Shown here in pieces: positions 32,735-49,720 of a DNA stretch of 64,000 bases. The notes under the pieces were generated by a model. That model did not search any database. It saw nothing but the letters and a program-made list of their open reading frames with translations, and was not told the origin of the DNA. The stretch lies in contig CM020512.1 of assembly GCA_009823395.1 (NCBI GenBank), positions 11,571,905-11,635,904 of the forward strand, in the 5' to 3' direction. The position numbers were made by a program, and so were the translations under genes. Origin of the DNA: Thamnaconus septentrionalis (Eukaryota; Chordata; Actinopteri; Tetraodontiformes; Monacanthidae). Each line of letters starts with the position of its first letter. Position 1 is the first letter of the stretch.

Positions 32735-33106
32735 GAAAACTACGGCTTGGGGGCCATATGTGGTCCGTTAAGCTTTCCAATTCGGCCCTCTGAACTTGGA
32801 AGAAATTATATTAATAGTAAGTAAGTAATAAAGTAGCTGAATTTCATCATTTTATCAGTCTTTTAAGAGTAATTTCAATAAAGAGCTAAATATTAGGGGC
32901 ATCAAAGACACATTTTGTTTTAACTTTGCTTCTGCTCATTTTCAATTGACATTAAAGCACAAGTTTTTTACATATACCATGATGTATTTTTTCCTCCAAA
33001 GAGGTAGGGTCACCAAAACTCCATCCATCTGCTCCTGCTCCGGCCCCCTCTGTCAAATTTTAGAACCCACTGTGGCTCCACCAGTCAAAAAGTTTGCCCA
33101 CCCCTG
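32735..33106 (-). mobile_element. Decayed hAT-type transposon fragment
   Basis: The right end reads, on the minus strand, CAGGGGTGGGCAAACTTTTT (33087-33106), typical of hAT terminal repeats. The body contains GGGGGCCATATGTGG and CGGCCCTCTGAAC, phrases frequent in hAT/Charlie-like elements. No transposase frame is visible. Confidence 0.6.
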
Positions 33107-33230
33107 GTGTAGCCGCAAGCGACCTGCACGGCGATGCCGGAATGACTCGTAGAAATATTTGCTGAGCTTGCGAGCAGTTGGCTCAATTATTTTGGCTAGC
33201 AGTCGCCCGCTAGCTGTAATTTTGAGGTGG

Positions 33231-33303
33231 GTCACCAAAACACTCCTCTGTCGAATTTTAGAACTCACTGTTGCTCACGAGTCAAAAAGTTTGCCCGCCC
33301 CTG
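33231..33303 (-). mobile_element. Second copy of the hAT-type end
   Basis: Repeats the GTCACCAAAAC start and the ATTTTAGAAC middle of the preceding element (33009-33106). Its 23-nt terminal segment (33281-33303) matches with one mismatch. It is in direct orientation, about 200 bp downstream. Confidence 0.65.
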
Positions 33304-33689
33304 TCCTACAGGTAGATTAGTGGTGGCATAAAGCAGCCCGTTGCATTCTGGGTAATCACCTTCTTCTGGGGTCTCGGTGAAACATGATGACACTTTGAGA
33401 GACATTCTACTCCTCGTGCGTTACAATCTGTTTTTTTCTTCCTTAGAACTCTGAGATCAAAGTCACAACCGTGCTTTTGGTATTAAAGGGTCTCGGATCA
33501 GTTGCTGCTCGGTGGTGAGAGCCGCCAAATAACTGTAAAAACAAAAAACACAAACATTTTCCAATTATTTATTATTATTATTAATTTGTCAATGGTCAAC
33601 TTGCACCTGACGCTGTATGCGTGTGTGCGTGCGGGAGGGGCTCCGTCCATGCCTGTGGACACGTGCCTCCCTCAGCCCCGCCCCCCTCG

Positions 33690-36992
<3,303 letters not shown>

Positions 36993-37985
36993 CAAAACCT
37001 CCCCCAACTGCCCCCTCTTTCAACTTGACCAGCGCAAGAAGGGACCCCTTTCCTTACTAGGTGAGTCCGACCACCGTGTCTACCGGAAGTAATGGTCCCT
37101 CTAAGTCGGTCTAAGGAGGCGATGCAGTCAATGACATTAGCTGCTGCTGGGTGCGGGGCGGGATTAGCCGCCCCATGAGATGAGGACTCTGGCTGAAAGG
37201 GAACACTGGCCGTTGGTGACCCAGTGGTGAATCAGGTAATCTGCCTTTCAGCTGAGACTCTTAGAACCTTCCTGGCCCAGTCGCTGGCCAGAAGGTAGAA
37301 AGAAGGCCACTGCTGGTTAGAATTATACGTTAATTGGTTGCAGCGCTGATAAGTTGCAAGTTTGAGGCATAAAATGTAACCGGTCACTGGGTTAGCAGTT
37401 AGCAAGCTAACAGTGATACAATCCAAAAGTTGTGATAAGCTCTTTGAGGCTGTTATCTTTGTCGTCGTCGCTCTATGCCGCAATCTGAATGGCCGTGGGA
37501 ACTGCGGCTGGTAGTGACTTGATGGGAGTTGACCTGGTAGCCCCGCACGCACGCTGCAATGCCGCCTAATCCCTCGGCGGCGGCGGCTACTGCTGTTGTG
37601 TGCCAAGTCTTCTCACGTCACTCCAAAGGAAACAAGATTAAACTAAAATGGAAGTGAGCTAGCTCGTTAATGTCGCAGCAGTGATGTCAGCGGGAGTTGT
37701 TTAGCGGTTCCCGAAGTGCAAGGCATCACAAGTCTGCCGCGAACAGACACACGGAGAGGTGTTGTTATTAAATTTGGTGTTAGCTAACAGGAGGTGGGTG
37801 TGTCGTTGGCCTTGGGGCGCTAGCAGAGCGTTATCCGCCTGTGAGCCGACAAACTGGCTGCGAAACCGCAAGAAGGTGAAGGGATATTTGGCATCGGCCA
37901 GGATTCCTCCCCTGCCAGTCAATTAACATCTCCTGTCCAAACACTAAAGTTCAGAAGTGTCATCCAACTGGACCGAAATCCACAC

Positions 37986-38003
37986 CCTAACCCTAACATT
38001 ACC
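37986..38003. repeat. Short telomere-like CCCTAA run
   Basis: Two CCCTAA units followed by degenerate copies (CATTACCCC). Confidence 0.5.
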
Positions 38004-39645
38004 CCTGCAACAGGAACGTCCCGACAAACTGCCAAACTGACACCTTCTGTCAAGTCATCGCCTGCCGCTTGTTTATTTGTTTGGCCAGACTGTGAAATTC
38101 TTTGGCAGATTTTGTCTTTACAAGCAGCGCTGAATCAAGTTATTTTAGAGAGCTGTTGGCTGAGAACAGCATAAGCTATTCAATTCAAGGTCAAAGGTCG
38201 ATTTTAGGCCTGCAACGGACCTTGTTGCTAATAATTGTTTTTTTGCCGTTCAGTTTTTATTTTTAATCCTAAATCAAATCTTTTTTTTTCAGCCAGTTTT
38301 TAGTCCCCCTGGCACGATCATCTCTCTCTTACACTCCTTTCTTTGTGGCTTGAAACACTGTGAAACATCTCACTGAGTTAAGTCAGCGTGCTGAAGATCA
38401 GCAGAGCCAAGATGATCCTAGAAGAGCCTCCGCATGTGCAGAGCCCAAGAATTTAGAACCTTGTAATTTTCAAAGACGGTTCCACATGTGTGCGGCCAAT
38501 CAAAGCCACTTTGATTTTGGTGTTTTATTTTTTTGACCGGTTTGTCCATCTCTGGAATATTCATTATTCAAGTGGAAGTGCAGCACATCTGTCCTCGACT
38601 CCAAGCACGGCGCAGTTTGTATCGTCTTCGGCGATGTGTTTTAGCTCTTTGAGGACAAACACCGTGGACAGTCAGCTGGGTGAAGGTGTATTTTAACGTC
38701 ACATGACCTCCTTTCTGTAGTTGCTTTCATGAAAGTCAGAGTGAGACTCCTCTTTCTTTCTTTCTTTCTTTCTTTGGGACGTTGTGTTTTTTGTGAGGCC
38801 CTCTAGTAGAAGCGTCTCTTCCTTAAGAGCGGTGGCCCCTCCTGCCCCGCCCATTGGGAAACACCCTCCACCTCCGTCGGGTGCGACTCTGCAGGACGTC
38901 TTGCCCTGCTATCTGGAGCGGAAACTGGCACTTCAATCGGCCGCCGCGTCCATGCCCGCTGACCCGCACGGCTCCGTCCGTTCTTCTGTTTGTTTGAACT
39001 TGAACCCATGCGACGACCACGACTCGGGCGTTTGTTTAGCGATTAGTTTGCAGATCCTGCTTCCATTCTCCGCTGACGCCTTGCTCTAAGCCCCTCCCAC
39101 CCTATGATGTAACACCCCCGGCCGGCCCCACCGCCGCCAGTGGGGTCAGCGCTGTGCCTCCGAAGCTGTCGTTGCGTGCTGAGCTGGGCCGCCACCAGAT
39201 TGGCCGCCTCCCCTCGCTGCATGATGGGATGCGCTCGCATGGTTATGCAACGGAGCCGAGAGCGCCGCGCTGGTTCAGTGGGAGAACCTGTCATCTGCTG
39301 GAGAAAGGGATTAGGGCTGCAAACACACAGCGGTGGGCGGGGCCCTGGTGCAGTTATATATGTCAGGAGATGGTTAAGTTGAGCGGGGGGACGCCGTGAC
39401 GACACTGACATCACGGAGGGAGATTCACACAGTCAACCTTCAAGGAAAACAACCAGCTGGCTTGTGGGACGGTGTGACTGTTGCCAGCTATTATTAATTT
39501 TGCTTTGTTTTGTTAGAAATCACCCCCAGAAAAGTGAACGAGTGCATCGTGTATTTTATTCAATGTATGATTATTATTATTATTTTTTATTTATTTTTTA
39601 CAAATAATCATTATCATAACAACAATTTGAAAAATGGAATCAATT

Positions 39646-39648
39646 GTA

Positions 39649-39687
<39 letters not shown>

Positions 39688-39688
39688 G
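39646..39688. repeat. (ATT)n microsatellite
   Basis: About 14 ATT units in an AT-rich stretch that extends to about 39950. Confidence 0.9.
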
Positions 39689-42600
39689 TTATCATTGTCA
39701 AATAATAATAATACCATTATCATGTAGTCATTACAAAAAGTCTAATCATCTGACAGGCGTAATTATTTTTTGATATCATTATTATAAAATAATAGAAAAT
39801 ACTAAAATTTATATAATTATATGTAATATGTATTTTATAATAAATTTTATAATAAATTAAAATTTTAATTTTTTGGAACAAAAATTGAAACAATTTTGAG
39901 CCAGAGATTAACAATGAAAAATAAATAATAATAAAAAACCAATCAGTTGTTTGGTTGATATTGTGTCGGAGCTGCTGGCGAGAATTCCGGAGCCTCAAAG
40001 CGTCGAATCCCAGTCAACACGGAAGCGCTAGCCTCGTATCGTCGGCCCGTCTTCGTGGGGGAACGCGCCCACCGCTCCGTCTGTGCCTTATCCCCTCCCT
40101 TCCTCCCACCCTCCCTCCCCCCCTCCGCCTCGTCCTCTCGCACTGCTGGACAATGAGAGTGCCGCCGCCGCCGCCGCCTCTGACCGCCGCCCCGGCTTAT
40201 GGGCCATCGAGTCTGGAACATTTTGTCCTCTGGCTGCCTGGCGGCTCGTTTGCAGCGGTGGACGGCGCCGCCGGAGGCCTTGCCGCCACCACGCAGCATC
40301 TGTGCATCCTGTTGTGCGTGTGATTATTTGGTCCATGGCGTGAACAGACGCTCTGCAAAGAGAATGAATGTTACTTGTTTAGTTGGCTTTTTTTTTGGCT
40401 TTTTTTTGAAATTTTGTTTTTCATCCAGGATGTCGTCCGACTGTTGCATGCGACAAAAGGCCTACAGTTTTTATGAGTTTTTTGGGGGCAGGAGCATGTA
40501 GGCGCGCTTATGCAACCTGGTCGTAAAAAGTGAGCATCCAGTGGCTGCGAGAGGCTTGTAAATATTTCCGTCGGGGCCCTCGGGGCAGCCAGAACCGGTT
40601 GGCCCCTCTCCCTTTTCGTGTTGCTGTGTTGACCTTGGAGTCCAAACCGGGAGGCTGAGAACACAAAGCATGGGTGAGCTCCCCTTTGCCTTTTTGCTCT
40701 ATAGTATCAACAATTCAGGTAACGCCATCTGTTTGAGGCGCCCCCGAATCCCGCCCCCACCCGTGAGCTCTTAACACAAGGTTAATCTTCCGGCCGACCC
40801 TCCTGTCAGCAACTTGGATTCACGCCGGTTTGGATCCATTGAGGTTCTTCCCTTCTCCGTTGCCCTCCCAAGAAATCTGAGAGGATTTCTTTTTCAATTC
40901 TGAGCGGTGAATTGCAGATCAACCGGCTTTGGTCTGAGGTTCGGACACCAGACCAGCTCCACTGTCCTGGAGTTCGATTCTCACTGGAGACACACAGACG
41001 TTAACTTAAAGCCTTTGTCTTCAGTCTTCATACTGAATGTTTACTTCCCATTGCTACAACAAGAACTCTGTTTCTGCCTCAAAATAAAGTCTTTGCCTTG
41101 ATGTTGCCTCCTCTAGTCGGACTTCCTGGCCTCAGCTGACAGTGTTGAACAATTGAGTACCTGCGAACTGTAGTTCTGTAGTGTAGGTCTGACCCCAAAT
41201 TGGGATTTAATATTTTTCAAAACAAACAGTCTTGCAGGCCTTTTTCAGATTGATCAGTTGCCAAAATCTAACCATTTCGGTGAGTTTATTACTTCACTAC
41301 TGTAAAAGCTTCTCCTCTGGTTTTACTTTTTACTGCCTTTCTGTTTTCCCCACATGACAAACCGAGTCTTCATGAAGCCTCTTGTTCACTATTGGCTGCT
41401 TGTTTGGAAACGCTTCTCAGCCTGTTTTACATCATAAGGAAGTGCGAGGCACGCACCCCAAACTTACATAATGATTTTTTTTTTCCTCCTTTGTGGCGGA
41501 TGCCAGCCGCGTGCAATGTGTCAGATTGCGTGCCACGGTGCAACCGCAAGCTTGTAAAGTGCTAGCGCTGGCCTGCCAAAGCATGCCATCGTGGTGCGCT
41601 ACCACAGGAAACCAGTCTCCCAACACCTCACCGGTTCGTGCTAGTTTTTTTTTGTTGTTGTTGTTTTTTTTTTTTTAACAAGGTATCCTCCTCTGGGGTT
41701 ATGCAACCGCAATTTACGGGCTGAATGTGCAAAGTACTCTGGACAGAATCTCAACTGATTGTTTTCGTAGCAGAAGCTAAAACTGATCAGACTGTCCCGA
41801 AGTTTCAATGGGTTTGTTTTGCTCCGGCTTACGACCCAGACCACAGAAACCTAAAACTATTGCGATCTTTTCTCTCAGCTTGGACACTTTGCATGCCCAA
41901 TAAAGTTACGCAATACAAAACAAAACCCCTTTCTGTGCTACCAGTCATTAAAAACCTACCTGCTGCCAGTGGAAAAGTAAAGTGTGGGTGATAGTTTTCT
42001 TTCTGGTGGCTGAAGGGAGGAGCTTTCTATTACCCTGTTTTGTAAGTCGGAGGAGGTGGGGGTCAGAGGCCAGGGACCTCCTACAGATTGGCCCCACAGG
42101 GCCACTGACAAAGATTTACTGTCTTGTTGGACGGACTTGAAAGGTTGGGGACTGGAATCCAGCCTGGCCCAGTTGGAAAAGTTTGTCTTTGCCGTGAAGT
42201 TCCCAATTAAAAATAATCTGCTGACGTATCCGACGGATGACGACGCTTGTCGTCGCTTCATAAAACGTGTCTTTGGCTGTCTGACATTTATATCTGCTGC
42301 GCAAACACATTTTTACGGCTGTGACTGTGTGTATGTGTGTGCGCGCGCTCAGGTATGCGAGTCATGAAGCCGACCGTGGTTGGTGGGGTGGACGCTCGGG
42401 AAGGACGGCGAGAGAAGACCAGTGAAAAACCAAGAGTGATCTGACAACAGCGAGTTCAGCAGGGCAGAGGACCCGGAGAAAATAGACCTGGATCTCTGGA
42501 GACCTTCAGAGGGGAGAGAACGAACCCCTTCCATTGTTGTTGGGTTCAAGTGGCTTCTGGGACATCTTCTCAGAGTCTCTCGGTTCTCTGGCCGTCAGCG

Positions 42601-43609
42601 CTCTGCGGGTGACATAAGCACTTTGCGTGCCTCCATCCAGAGCAACATCGTTCGCTCTCCTGAATTCAGCATCATCCGGCCGTGCGTGTCTCCCGCTAAG
42701 CTGACCCACTTGTGTCTGCACCATGTGATTTGGTACTTATGCAACCTGTGAAAAAGAGGAAGGGAACGCGGCCGGCCCGGCCCTGGAGCTCAGCGGCCCC
42801 GCCAGCCTATTATTAGAGCGCTGCTCCGCACTTTGAAAGCCTTGCTGACGTGAGGAGGCAAAAATCATCACCGTGACTTAATTTAAATGACACGGGGGTC
42901 TGGGTCTGGTTGCCATTCAGAATGTTTCAATGTATTAGCAATGTCAATATCTCTTTTTTGAGGCTGATTCCGGAACTGTACTTTTTTGATTTGAGATATT
43001 TTAAAACAAATTTCAACGACGACAAAAATAGATTGTTGCCATGACATCACAAAACTTTTATATTTCATTTGTACTGCAGAATCATAGCGAGATTTCCTCT
43101 AAATTTGCCTTGTTGTGTTCTCGTTCTTTGAGACCGAGAAAAAGTTTGCATTTTGTTTTATTTTGTTTCCACCGTGATGAAGTGGAGCCACTTCAGAATC
43201 TATTGTCATGACGCTTTTCACTCTGTCAACTGAAGTTTGCGAGTGTCTTTATTTGACACCTCTATAATGTGGAAGCCAATCAGCAGCCACTTGAGAAATT
43301 GATGCCAAGTGATTATTGACTCACAGACGGTGAAATTAGCTTAGGATTGGGGCCACGGATTTATCAAAGTTCGGTACATGGCCCTGCAGAGATCCTGCCC
43401 ATTCATTTACTGATATGGAATCACTAAAACTGAAATGTTATGTCATGATACATTAAATTATCATACTTAGTCATTGTTCTCAGCACAAAAAAGTTCAAAA
43501 CCCCAAGACAGATCGGACGGACGGTCCTAGTCCTGGTCTTGCACCTCAGTAACCCATTTGGAGGCTTTGTTGTTCCGCTTAAATAGAAATACCATTTGTG
43601 TAGACGAGG

Positions 43610-43612
<3 letters not shown>

Positions 43613-43644
<32 letters not shown>
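43613..43644. repeat. (CA)n microsatellite
   Basis: Sixteen CA units, about 70 nt upstream of the candidate stk35 3' UTR acceptor. Confidence 0.9.
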
Positions 43645-43647
<3 letters not shown>

Positions 43648-46157
43648 TGAGTGATGTTAAACCCATTTTTCTGTCTGTCCTTGCTGACCCCCTTCTTCCC
43701 TCTGCTGTCTCTGCAGCTTTTTGTTTACGACTTGGACGGACTCTGACCAACTGAACTGTGATGAACGTCGCCCTGTCATTGGCATATTTCCACCCGAGAG
43801 CAGCGAGCGGAGCGCAGAAGCCTCCGGGACTCCAGAGGGGACCAGACGACGCAACTCAATATGCAAAATCAGACCGCAGTGCACTTCCAAAGACCACCAC
43901 CCCACCAGACTCCTTCAGGTTACCACCCCCATGGCTGCACCAGTGTTCCCAGGCCATGCCTCAATAATTTAACCAATGACGATGAGACGACCCCCCCCCC
44001 TCTCCTCTGTGCCTTTCAGGTGATTGATTCACAGAAGTGCGATTGATTGGATCGTGGAAATAAAAACCATTTCTGGCTGAAAACACTTTCACTTTCTTGC
44101 GGGTTTTCCCGCCCACCGAGTAGCTTTAATATTTTTTTTTTTACACACTGGCCCATAGGATTAGATCCGCAAGATTCTCCACCCGGCTCAACCCCCTCAC
44201 AGCGCCCCCATCTGATTACACGATGCCTGCCAGTCAGTTTGGTGCGATTTTTGTTTTAGTGGATACTGATTTAAAGAATCGCGTCACAAACCTACGACTG
44301 GCAGAGGGCGAACTAATCTGGAATAATATGAGAGTTTGACTCCAAAATCGTTGTCAGTCGGAGCCTTTGCTGGTTTTTAGCGGTGACCATTCTTTGCCCA
44401 GTCTTTGCAGTTTTATCTCATGGACCTATGACCAAGAAACCATCCTTCACTGGATGCGGTTAAGGGTTTTTTTTTGCTGAATGTTTTTAAGTAATTTGGG
44501 GTGGAGTGTATTGGGTGGGGAGGCGGGGGGTTGTTTAGACCTTTCTGAAAACTTTTTCTTGTGCAGTAAAGGTGCTGCTGGCTCTCAGCCACGTCAGATC
44601 CTGACCATCGCTCTGCAGTATTGATCACAGAGGTTTTTGTGATACTGAAGTAATTAAACGAGGCTGTTCCAACGTGCTGTCACACCAACACTATCGGGTG
44701 TTGTTGATTCAAGACTCTGGCAGGAGTGTCCTGACCGACTGCTCCCTCTATTCATTTGACACATCCTGGTAGTGATCTTATCCGTGTTTTGAGACAACCT
44801 CGGCTAGGCTAGCTTGTGTGTTTTATTATGACCCACTTCACTGTACAGCCACTGCTGACGATGAGGTAAGACGTGACGGTTCCGGGTCCAGACTGCTGCT
44901 CCTAGTTCGTTGCCCCACCACGACCCCCACTGTCCTATCTGGGGCGACATATCAGGTGGTTGAAATGGGATGCTGTACACTTTAGCTCATTTTATTTGAC
45001 GGAACATGAACGGTCTGAACTTGACCTCTTGGGGGAAGTTGACAGGAAGGCGGAGGGTCCTCCTTAATAGTTCAGACCAGAGCAGCAGCTTCCCGCCAAT
45101 CTGCCGTACTGTTGTTGTGGGAACCTACCTCGTCCTCAGTAATTTGAACCCTTCAGTTTTTAGTCGTACCTTCTCTAGAGACGTCTGTCGACGCACAAGC
45201 GCGTATTGGCACGCTGCTGGTGGCGACGTGTGCACCTACCACACAGCCGTGTTCTCTGTACTTGTCTCGATCGTTTTCTGCATCACTCTGTGGCACACAA
45301 CAGAACACCTGTGTAGTGCGTGGTCGCGTGAACGCTGCTTGACTGCACTTAACCAAAAACGCAGATCACACACATACACCTATTTTTTTTTTTTTTTTTT
45401 TTTTTTTGCTCGACTTAAAAGTCTCACCATATCATAAGAGCTAGCTAGCTGGTACTTTGCTGTCAGTAGATTAGGGTCTGACTCGTGCACAGTCATAGCT
45501 CCTTTTTGTCTATGCAAGCAGGTTGTTGGTCTGAAATGTGCAGCCGCATTCATTGAGAATGACAGTTCAGGTAGCTTGAGCTAAATGTAAGGATTCTCTC
45601 TATTCTCCTTTGTTTTGCTCCGTTCTCAGTCTCTGGTGCCGGAAGAATGAGGCTTCTGAAAGCATACTGGGTTATTCCTTAATTAGGGCTGAACTGATTC
45701 CTATATTACCGTTACTTTAAATGCTAACTCCACTTAAAGAGGAGATTTTTCAGTCATTCTTTTCTATCGTGAGACACAGGATCAGTCAATCCTGCTTCCA
45801 GTAACCCAGTCAGTCCAGAACTGTGAGATATTTGCCCGTTTGGCTGAACCCTGTAGTGTCCTCCAGACGAGTCGCCCCCCCACCCCCACCCAAAATGCTT
45901 CTCTCTATGCAAAAATGTTTTATCACTGACACACTGTGAACACCTTGTTGAGCCACGCCACTCTCTCATACTGTTTTCTCTGTGTTAATATTTTTTTTTT
46001 TTGTCTTTCAAGGCATATTTCTAGTGTGTACAGAAATTTGAAAATGTATAAGATATTGAAGCTGTCAGGAGCCATTAGATGCTTGAGAATGCATCATGTT
46101 TCCATGTGTTTTGTTTTTATTTTCTGCTGTAAATATGTTTGAACATCTTTTTCTTGA

Positions 46158-46163
46158 AATAAA
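46158..46163 (+). terminator. Polyadenylation signal AATAAA (candidate distal stk35 end)
   Basis: The hexamer is preceded by TGTAAATATG and followed by a T-rich stretch, a good 3' end context. Assignment to stk35 is by position and strand only. Confidence 0.45.
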
Positions 46164-46781
46164 TAATGAAAACAAGGAATGTCTTGTGTTTTTTTTTTTT
46201 TTTTTTGACTGCGTTGGTGTGAGCCAACTGGATGTTAAAGAACATCTCTAGCGTCCACAAACATTTAAAAAAACAAAACTACTGAAGTTGATGTTTGCTC
46301 TCAACGTTTGCCAGGACCTTGGATCCTGGTGCACAGCGGACGAACGACAGTAATGAGTTTCTCTCCCAGTTCTCTTTGTCCCCTCTGTGCGATGTGTGTT
46401 TGTCTAAAACGCGACTGTTGACTCAGGCACAGACACCAAAATGGAAGAAGTGCTAGTTGTTTCCCACAGTCATCCCTAATCCGTCGGATTATCTCGCAGA
46501 TTTTGTGTGGTCAGTCCAGAAACGCCAGACAGGCTCTGATCTCTGGTCAGCCAGGGAGCAAGCAGCTTTGGACAAAGTGCTGCTGTTGACCAGCATCCCA
46601 CGGGATTCAGCCCCGTACAGTTACAAAAATAAACACAACTCAAGACATAAGTAAAGTAAACAAGTATAGGGTGTGTCTGTGTTTATGTATAGATACGGCT
46701 GGATATTAGAGGGCCCTGGAATAAAATGAAGAATCACGAGCACTCAAGTTTTTCATCATAGGTAAAATGGGTATTGGTGTA

Positions 46782-46861
<80 letters not shown>
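46782..46861. repeat. (AT)n microsatellite
   Basis: About 40 uninterrupted AT units, a perfect self-complementary dinucleotide repeat able to extrude a cruciform. Confidence 0.97.
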
Positions 46862-46865
<4 letters not shown>

Positions 46866-47099
46866 CCCGTAGGTTGGCTCTGTAGGTTTACTTCCTACAG
46901 GAGGTAGGCTAGTGTGGCGGCGCATTTGCCGGGCAGGACGGGACTTCTTACTTACCAAACGCGGAACAAAGTGACGTTCAAAATGAGAAAGAACATCCAG
47001 TCAAGTAAGTATTTTAAGTATATATAAAAAAAAACATATATATTCCCTTGTGAAAGACTCACAAGAGAGGGGGAAGTTGCCCTTACATTCACTCGGAAC

Positions 47100-48195
47100 G
47101 CACATTGTCATTAAAACACGGAGGGCGGCAGAGCTAACGATCGCTGTCAGGACGTCGCGACGAATCGGCTAACTGTTAGCTAGGCAGTGAGGCCGGAGTC
47201 TTATATTTCTCCAAAAGAAACGACCATCTGCACAGCTTCTCCACCCGCCACAAGTCTAACACATGGTAAGTTATCGTGGATTTTTTTCTTTTTTTTTTTT
47301 TTAAACTTTCTTCATTAACAGACCGTTTGGAGCTTTAGTGAAATAGCTCTTTATTTGGACCCCCCTTTCGTTCACTGTAGCATTTAGTGTTTGCCGACCG
47401 CAAAGTACTACAAAGTTAGCCAGCTAGCCTAGTCCGTGCCGTTTTGCCGAGAGTTCCCACACTGCTTTGTTTTGTGATGACGAAACAATTAAAACAATTC
47501 TTTCGTCGTGTTTATCTGTCGGTTAACGTAAACGCACGGTCATGGTTGACGCTGCAAGACTGTTAAGTTAGCGTCCACTATTAGTCCATTGTGGATGCTC
47601 CAGTCAATCCATTATTATTAATATTTACGTTCATATTTTCTGTGATTTGCAGTCTGCTAATCCATTTATACGATTTTTATTCAGCAAAATCAAAAGTAAT
47701 AAATGCTCATGGCAATGTTTGTTTGTTCATCTGCGACAATTCATGAGTAAGATGTTTATCAGTAAAATGTTATAGCCTTATAGAAGTAAATATGAGCAAT
47801 ATCAATAAATGAAATGACAAAATTCCTCATATGTGGTATTAACTGTCAGTAATTTATTTGTCAGTATTAAATCTTGAAATTTAAAAAAACAAACAAAACT
47901 TTTTTTGTTTCAGGCATTGATGAATCAGTTCAACTCATCTCTGTGCTCTGTTGCAGTGCCAAGCAAAGGCAATGACTGTGGATGACTAGTGTGTTGACAT
48001 GATTGCAGACGACGTGAGACCAGGATCCAAGGCTGAGGATGAAGCCTTGGAGCAGATGACAAAGACGTCCCATCCAAGCTGCACTTGTCCGCCCAGGACT
48101 CCTTTCACACGACTCATTGAGGAGAAATGAACAACTAGTTCCTGATAATTCCGACAGCACAGAGGCACATCTCACCGTCACTTAATAAATAAAGA
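47100..48195 (+). ncRNA. Candidate two-exon polyadenylated transcript with tiny reading frames
   Basis: A CpG-rich stretch ends in AACACATG/GTAAGT (exon end 47265). Acceptors lie at 47913 (TTTCAG) and 47956 (GTTGCAG). Two overlapping AATAAA signals follow at 48184-48193. Splicing to 47957 gives a frame starting MCQAKAMTVDD that meets a TAG and then continues in frame into a 43-codon open frame (ATG 47999, stop 48128-48130) ending PFTRLIEEK. I recognise no homologue. It could be a lncRNA, a small-protein gene, or a decayed gene. Confidence 0.35.
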
Positions 48196-49631
48196 GCGGA
48201 ACCTCACAAGCCTCTGCCTCAGCTTTTTGCACATGATCCTTTTGTTTAAGACGACTTCCACTTGAATTTTCTTTTGTATAATTTTTTTTGACGGTTATGA
48301 CCCAAGCAAGTAACATGTCAACAGGATTGAGAAAAACTGTGAATACAAATACACATTTAATGGGTCATCAATGTAATTTTTTTTCTTTGGGAAAATTCAA
48401 CCAAAATAGTCGTTGCTTGCAGCTCACTTCATATTCCAGTCACGTGGCAGGTGATTAAGTATTAGTTTTACGATTTTACAAATTCAATTTCAAAAAAACC
48501 CCAAAATATTTGTATATTTGAACTGTTGATTTGTTTGAGGACCACTGTCCCAGATGATGCCTGGTCAGGAAAGCTGCTGCTGCTGCTGCATGTGTGTGTG
48601 TTTGTGGTTTAAAGACGATTAGTGTTTGACTGATGTGGCGGCGGCGGCTAATGGGGAACAATCCCAAACGACAACAGCAGGGATGAGCCGTCTTGTCGGT
48701 GGGGGGAAAGTGGCGACCTCCTGCTGTTTAAAGAGTGGAGCTGCAGAGATCCCAGCGGGGGGCAGAGGGCGGCTGCAAACAAAACTGGACACGGCCCGCT
48801 GGGTCTGATTAGCCTGATGGATTAAGTAATGTTTAGATTAAGGATGGCGGAGGGGCGGGGCCTGAGACGTCCTCCAAGCCATCGTGGTCGGTGTCACGCT
48901 GGCCCCACGCATGCGGACGACAATGCGCGAGCGCCGTGCTGTCCTCTTTTCTCCGCGGCGAGTCGGGAACACAGTGTTCCGACAGGAGGGGAGGGGCCGC
49001 TGACTCAGGAAAGATAGAAACAGCTGTGACATGAACGGCATGGCGGCCAATAGGAACTCAGGAATCCCAGCTCAACGCTCAGGCTCCGAGGAATTAGACA
49101 GAGGCTCCATTATTTATGAGTGAGGGAGAGGGTGGGTGTTTTTTTTTTTATTCTGTTCTATTTCAAAATGCTTCAATACAAAACACTTTTCTCGCTGTTC
49201 CACCAGAAATAGCAAGTCACTTCTTGTAATTTCCAACAGTTGTTTTCTGGATTTTTGCTTGCCTATGTTGCATATACAACCTGATTTATTTTCATTATTA
49301 TAAATATAAAACCAAATTATAGACACTAGTTGGGAATTAAATTGCAGTAAATAATGTAGTTTATTTTCCCCAATCCAAATATCCAGAAGACTTCTAAAGT
49401 CTTTGCTAGCCACATTATTTTTTTTATATACTTGCTTCTCTCAGTTTGTCGCAGAGCTTCTTTCTTTTTAGGGTGAGGGCTAAAAATGTCGAAATATCTA
49501 TCACTGTGTGAAAAGCGTCGCCCTTAAAGCTTCGTGTGTTTCTCTGTAACGAGCCGAGGCGCCGCTGAGGCACGGAGCGGAAACCTGTTTTCCCTGCGGT
49601 CAAACGTTTGAGAAATGTAAAAACACACGTG

Positions 49632-49720
49632 CTGGCTGGAGGCCCCGACGAGCCGTCGTGCTGCTGTTCTCTCTGGCAGTGGGCCGGAGAGAACAGCGTG
49701 TCCAGAGGGCCTCCAGCCAG
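49632..49720. other. Long imperfect hairpin
   Basis: An outer 13-bp perfect arm pair (49632-49644 with 49708-49720) and an inner 11-bp pair (49663-49673 with 49687-49697) enclose a 13-nt loop. An 18-nt versus 10-nt internal loop separates the two stems. Confidence 0.7.

Larger units (their letters stand above)
20888..33680. other. Large intergenic interval between divergent pdyn and stk35
   Basis: About 12.8 kb with no coding sequence I can support. It contains CA repeats (21886-21968, 22411-22469, 24022-24080, 31284-31347, 31407-31436), a GATA repeat (31832-31878), a dispersed repeat (28630-28825) and hAT-like ends (32735-33303). Both flanking genes are transcribed away from it, so distal enhancers of either could lie here. 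Confidence 0.6.
36993..46163 (+). other. stk35 3' region, possibly with a spliced 3' UTR
   Basis: There is no coding sequence for 9 kb. A strong donor (TACTAG/GTGAGT, 37061) lies 68 nt after the stop, and a strong acceptor with a good pyrimidine tract (CTCTGCAG, ending 43716) lies downstream, so the last exon could be about 43717-46180. AATAAA sites occur near 41083 and at 46158-46163. Short repeats include (TTTC)n at 38752-38774 and (ATT)n at 39646-39688. Transcript evidence is needed to say how much is UTR. Confidence 0.4.
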
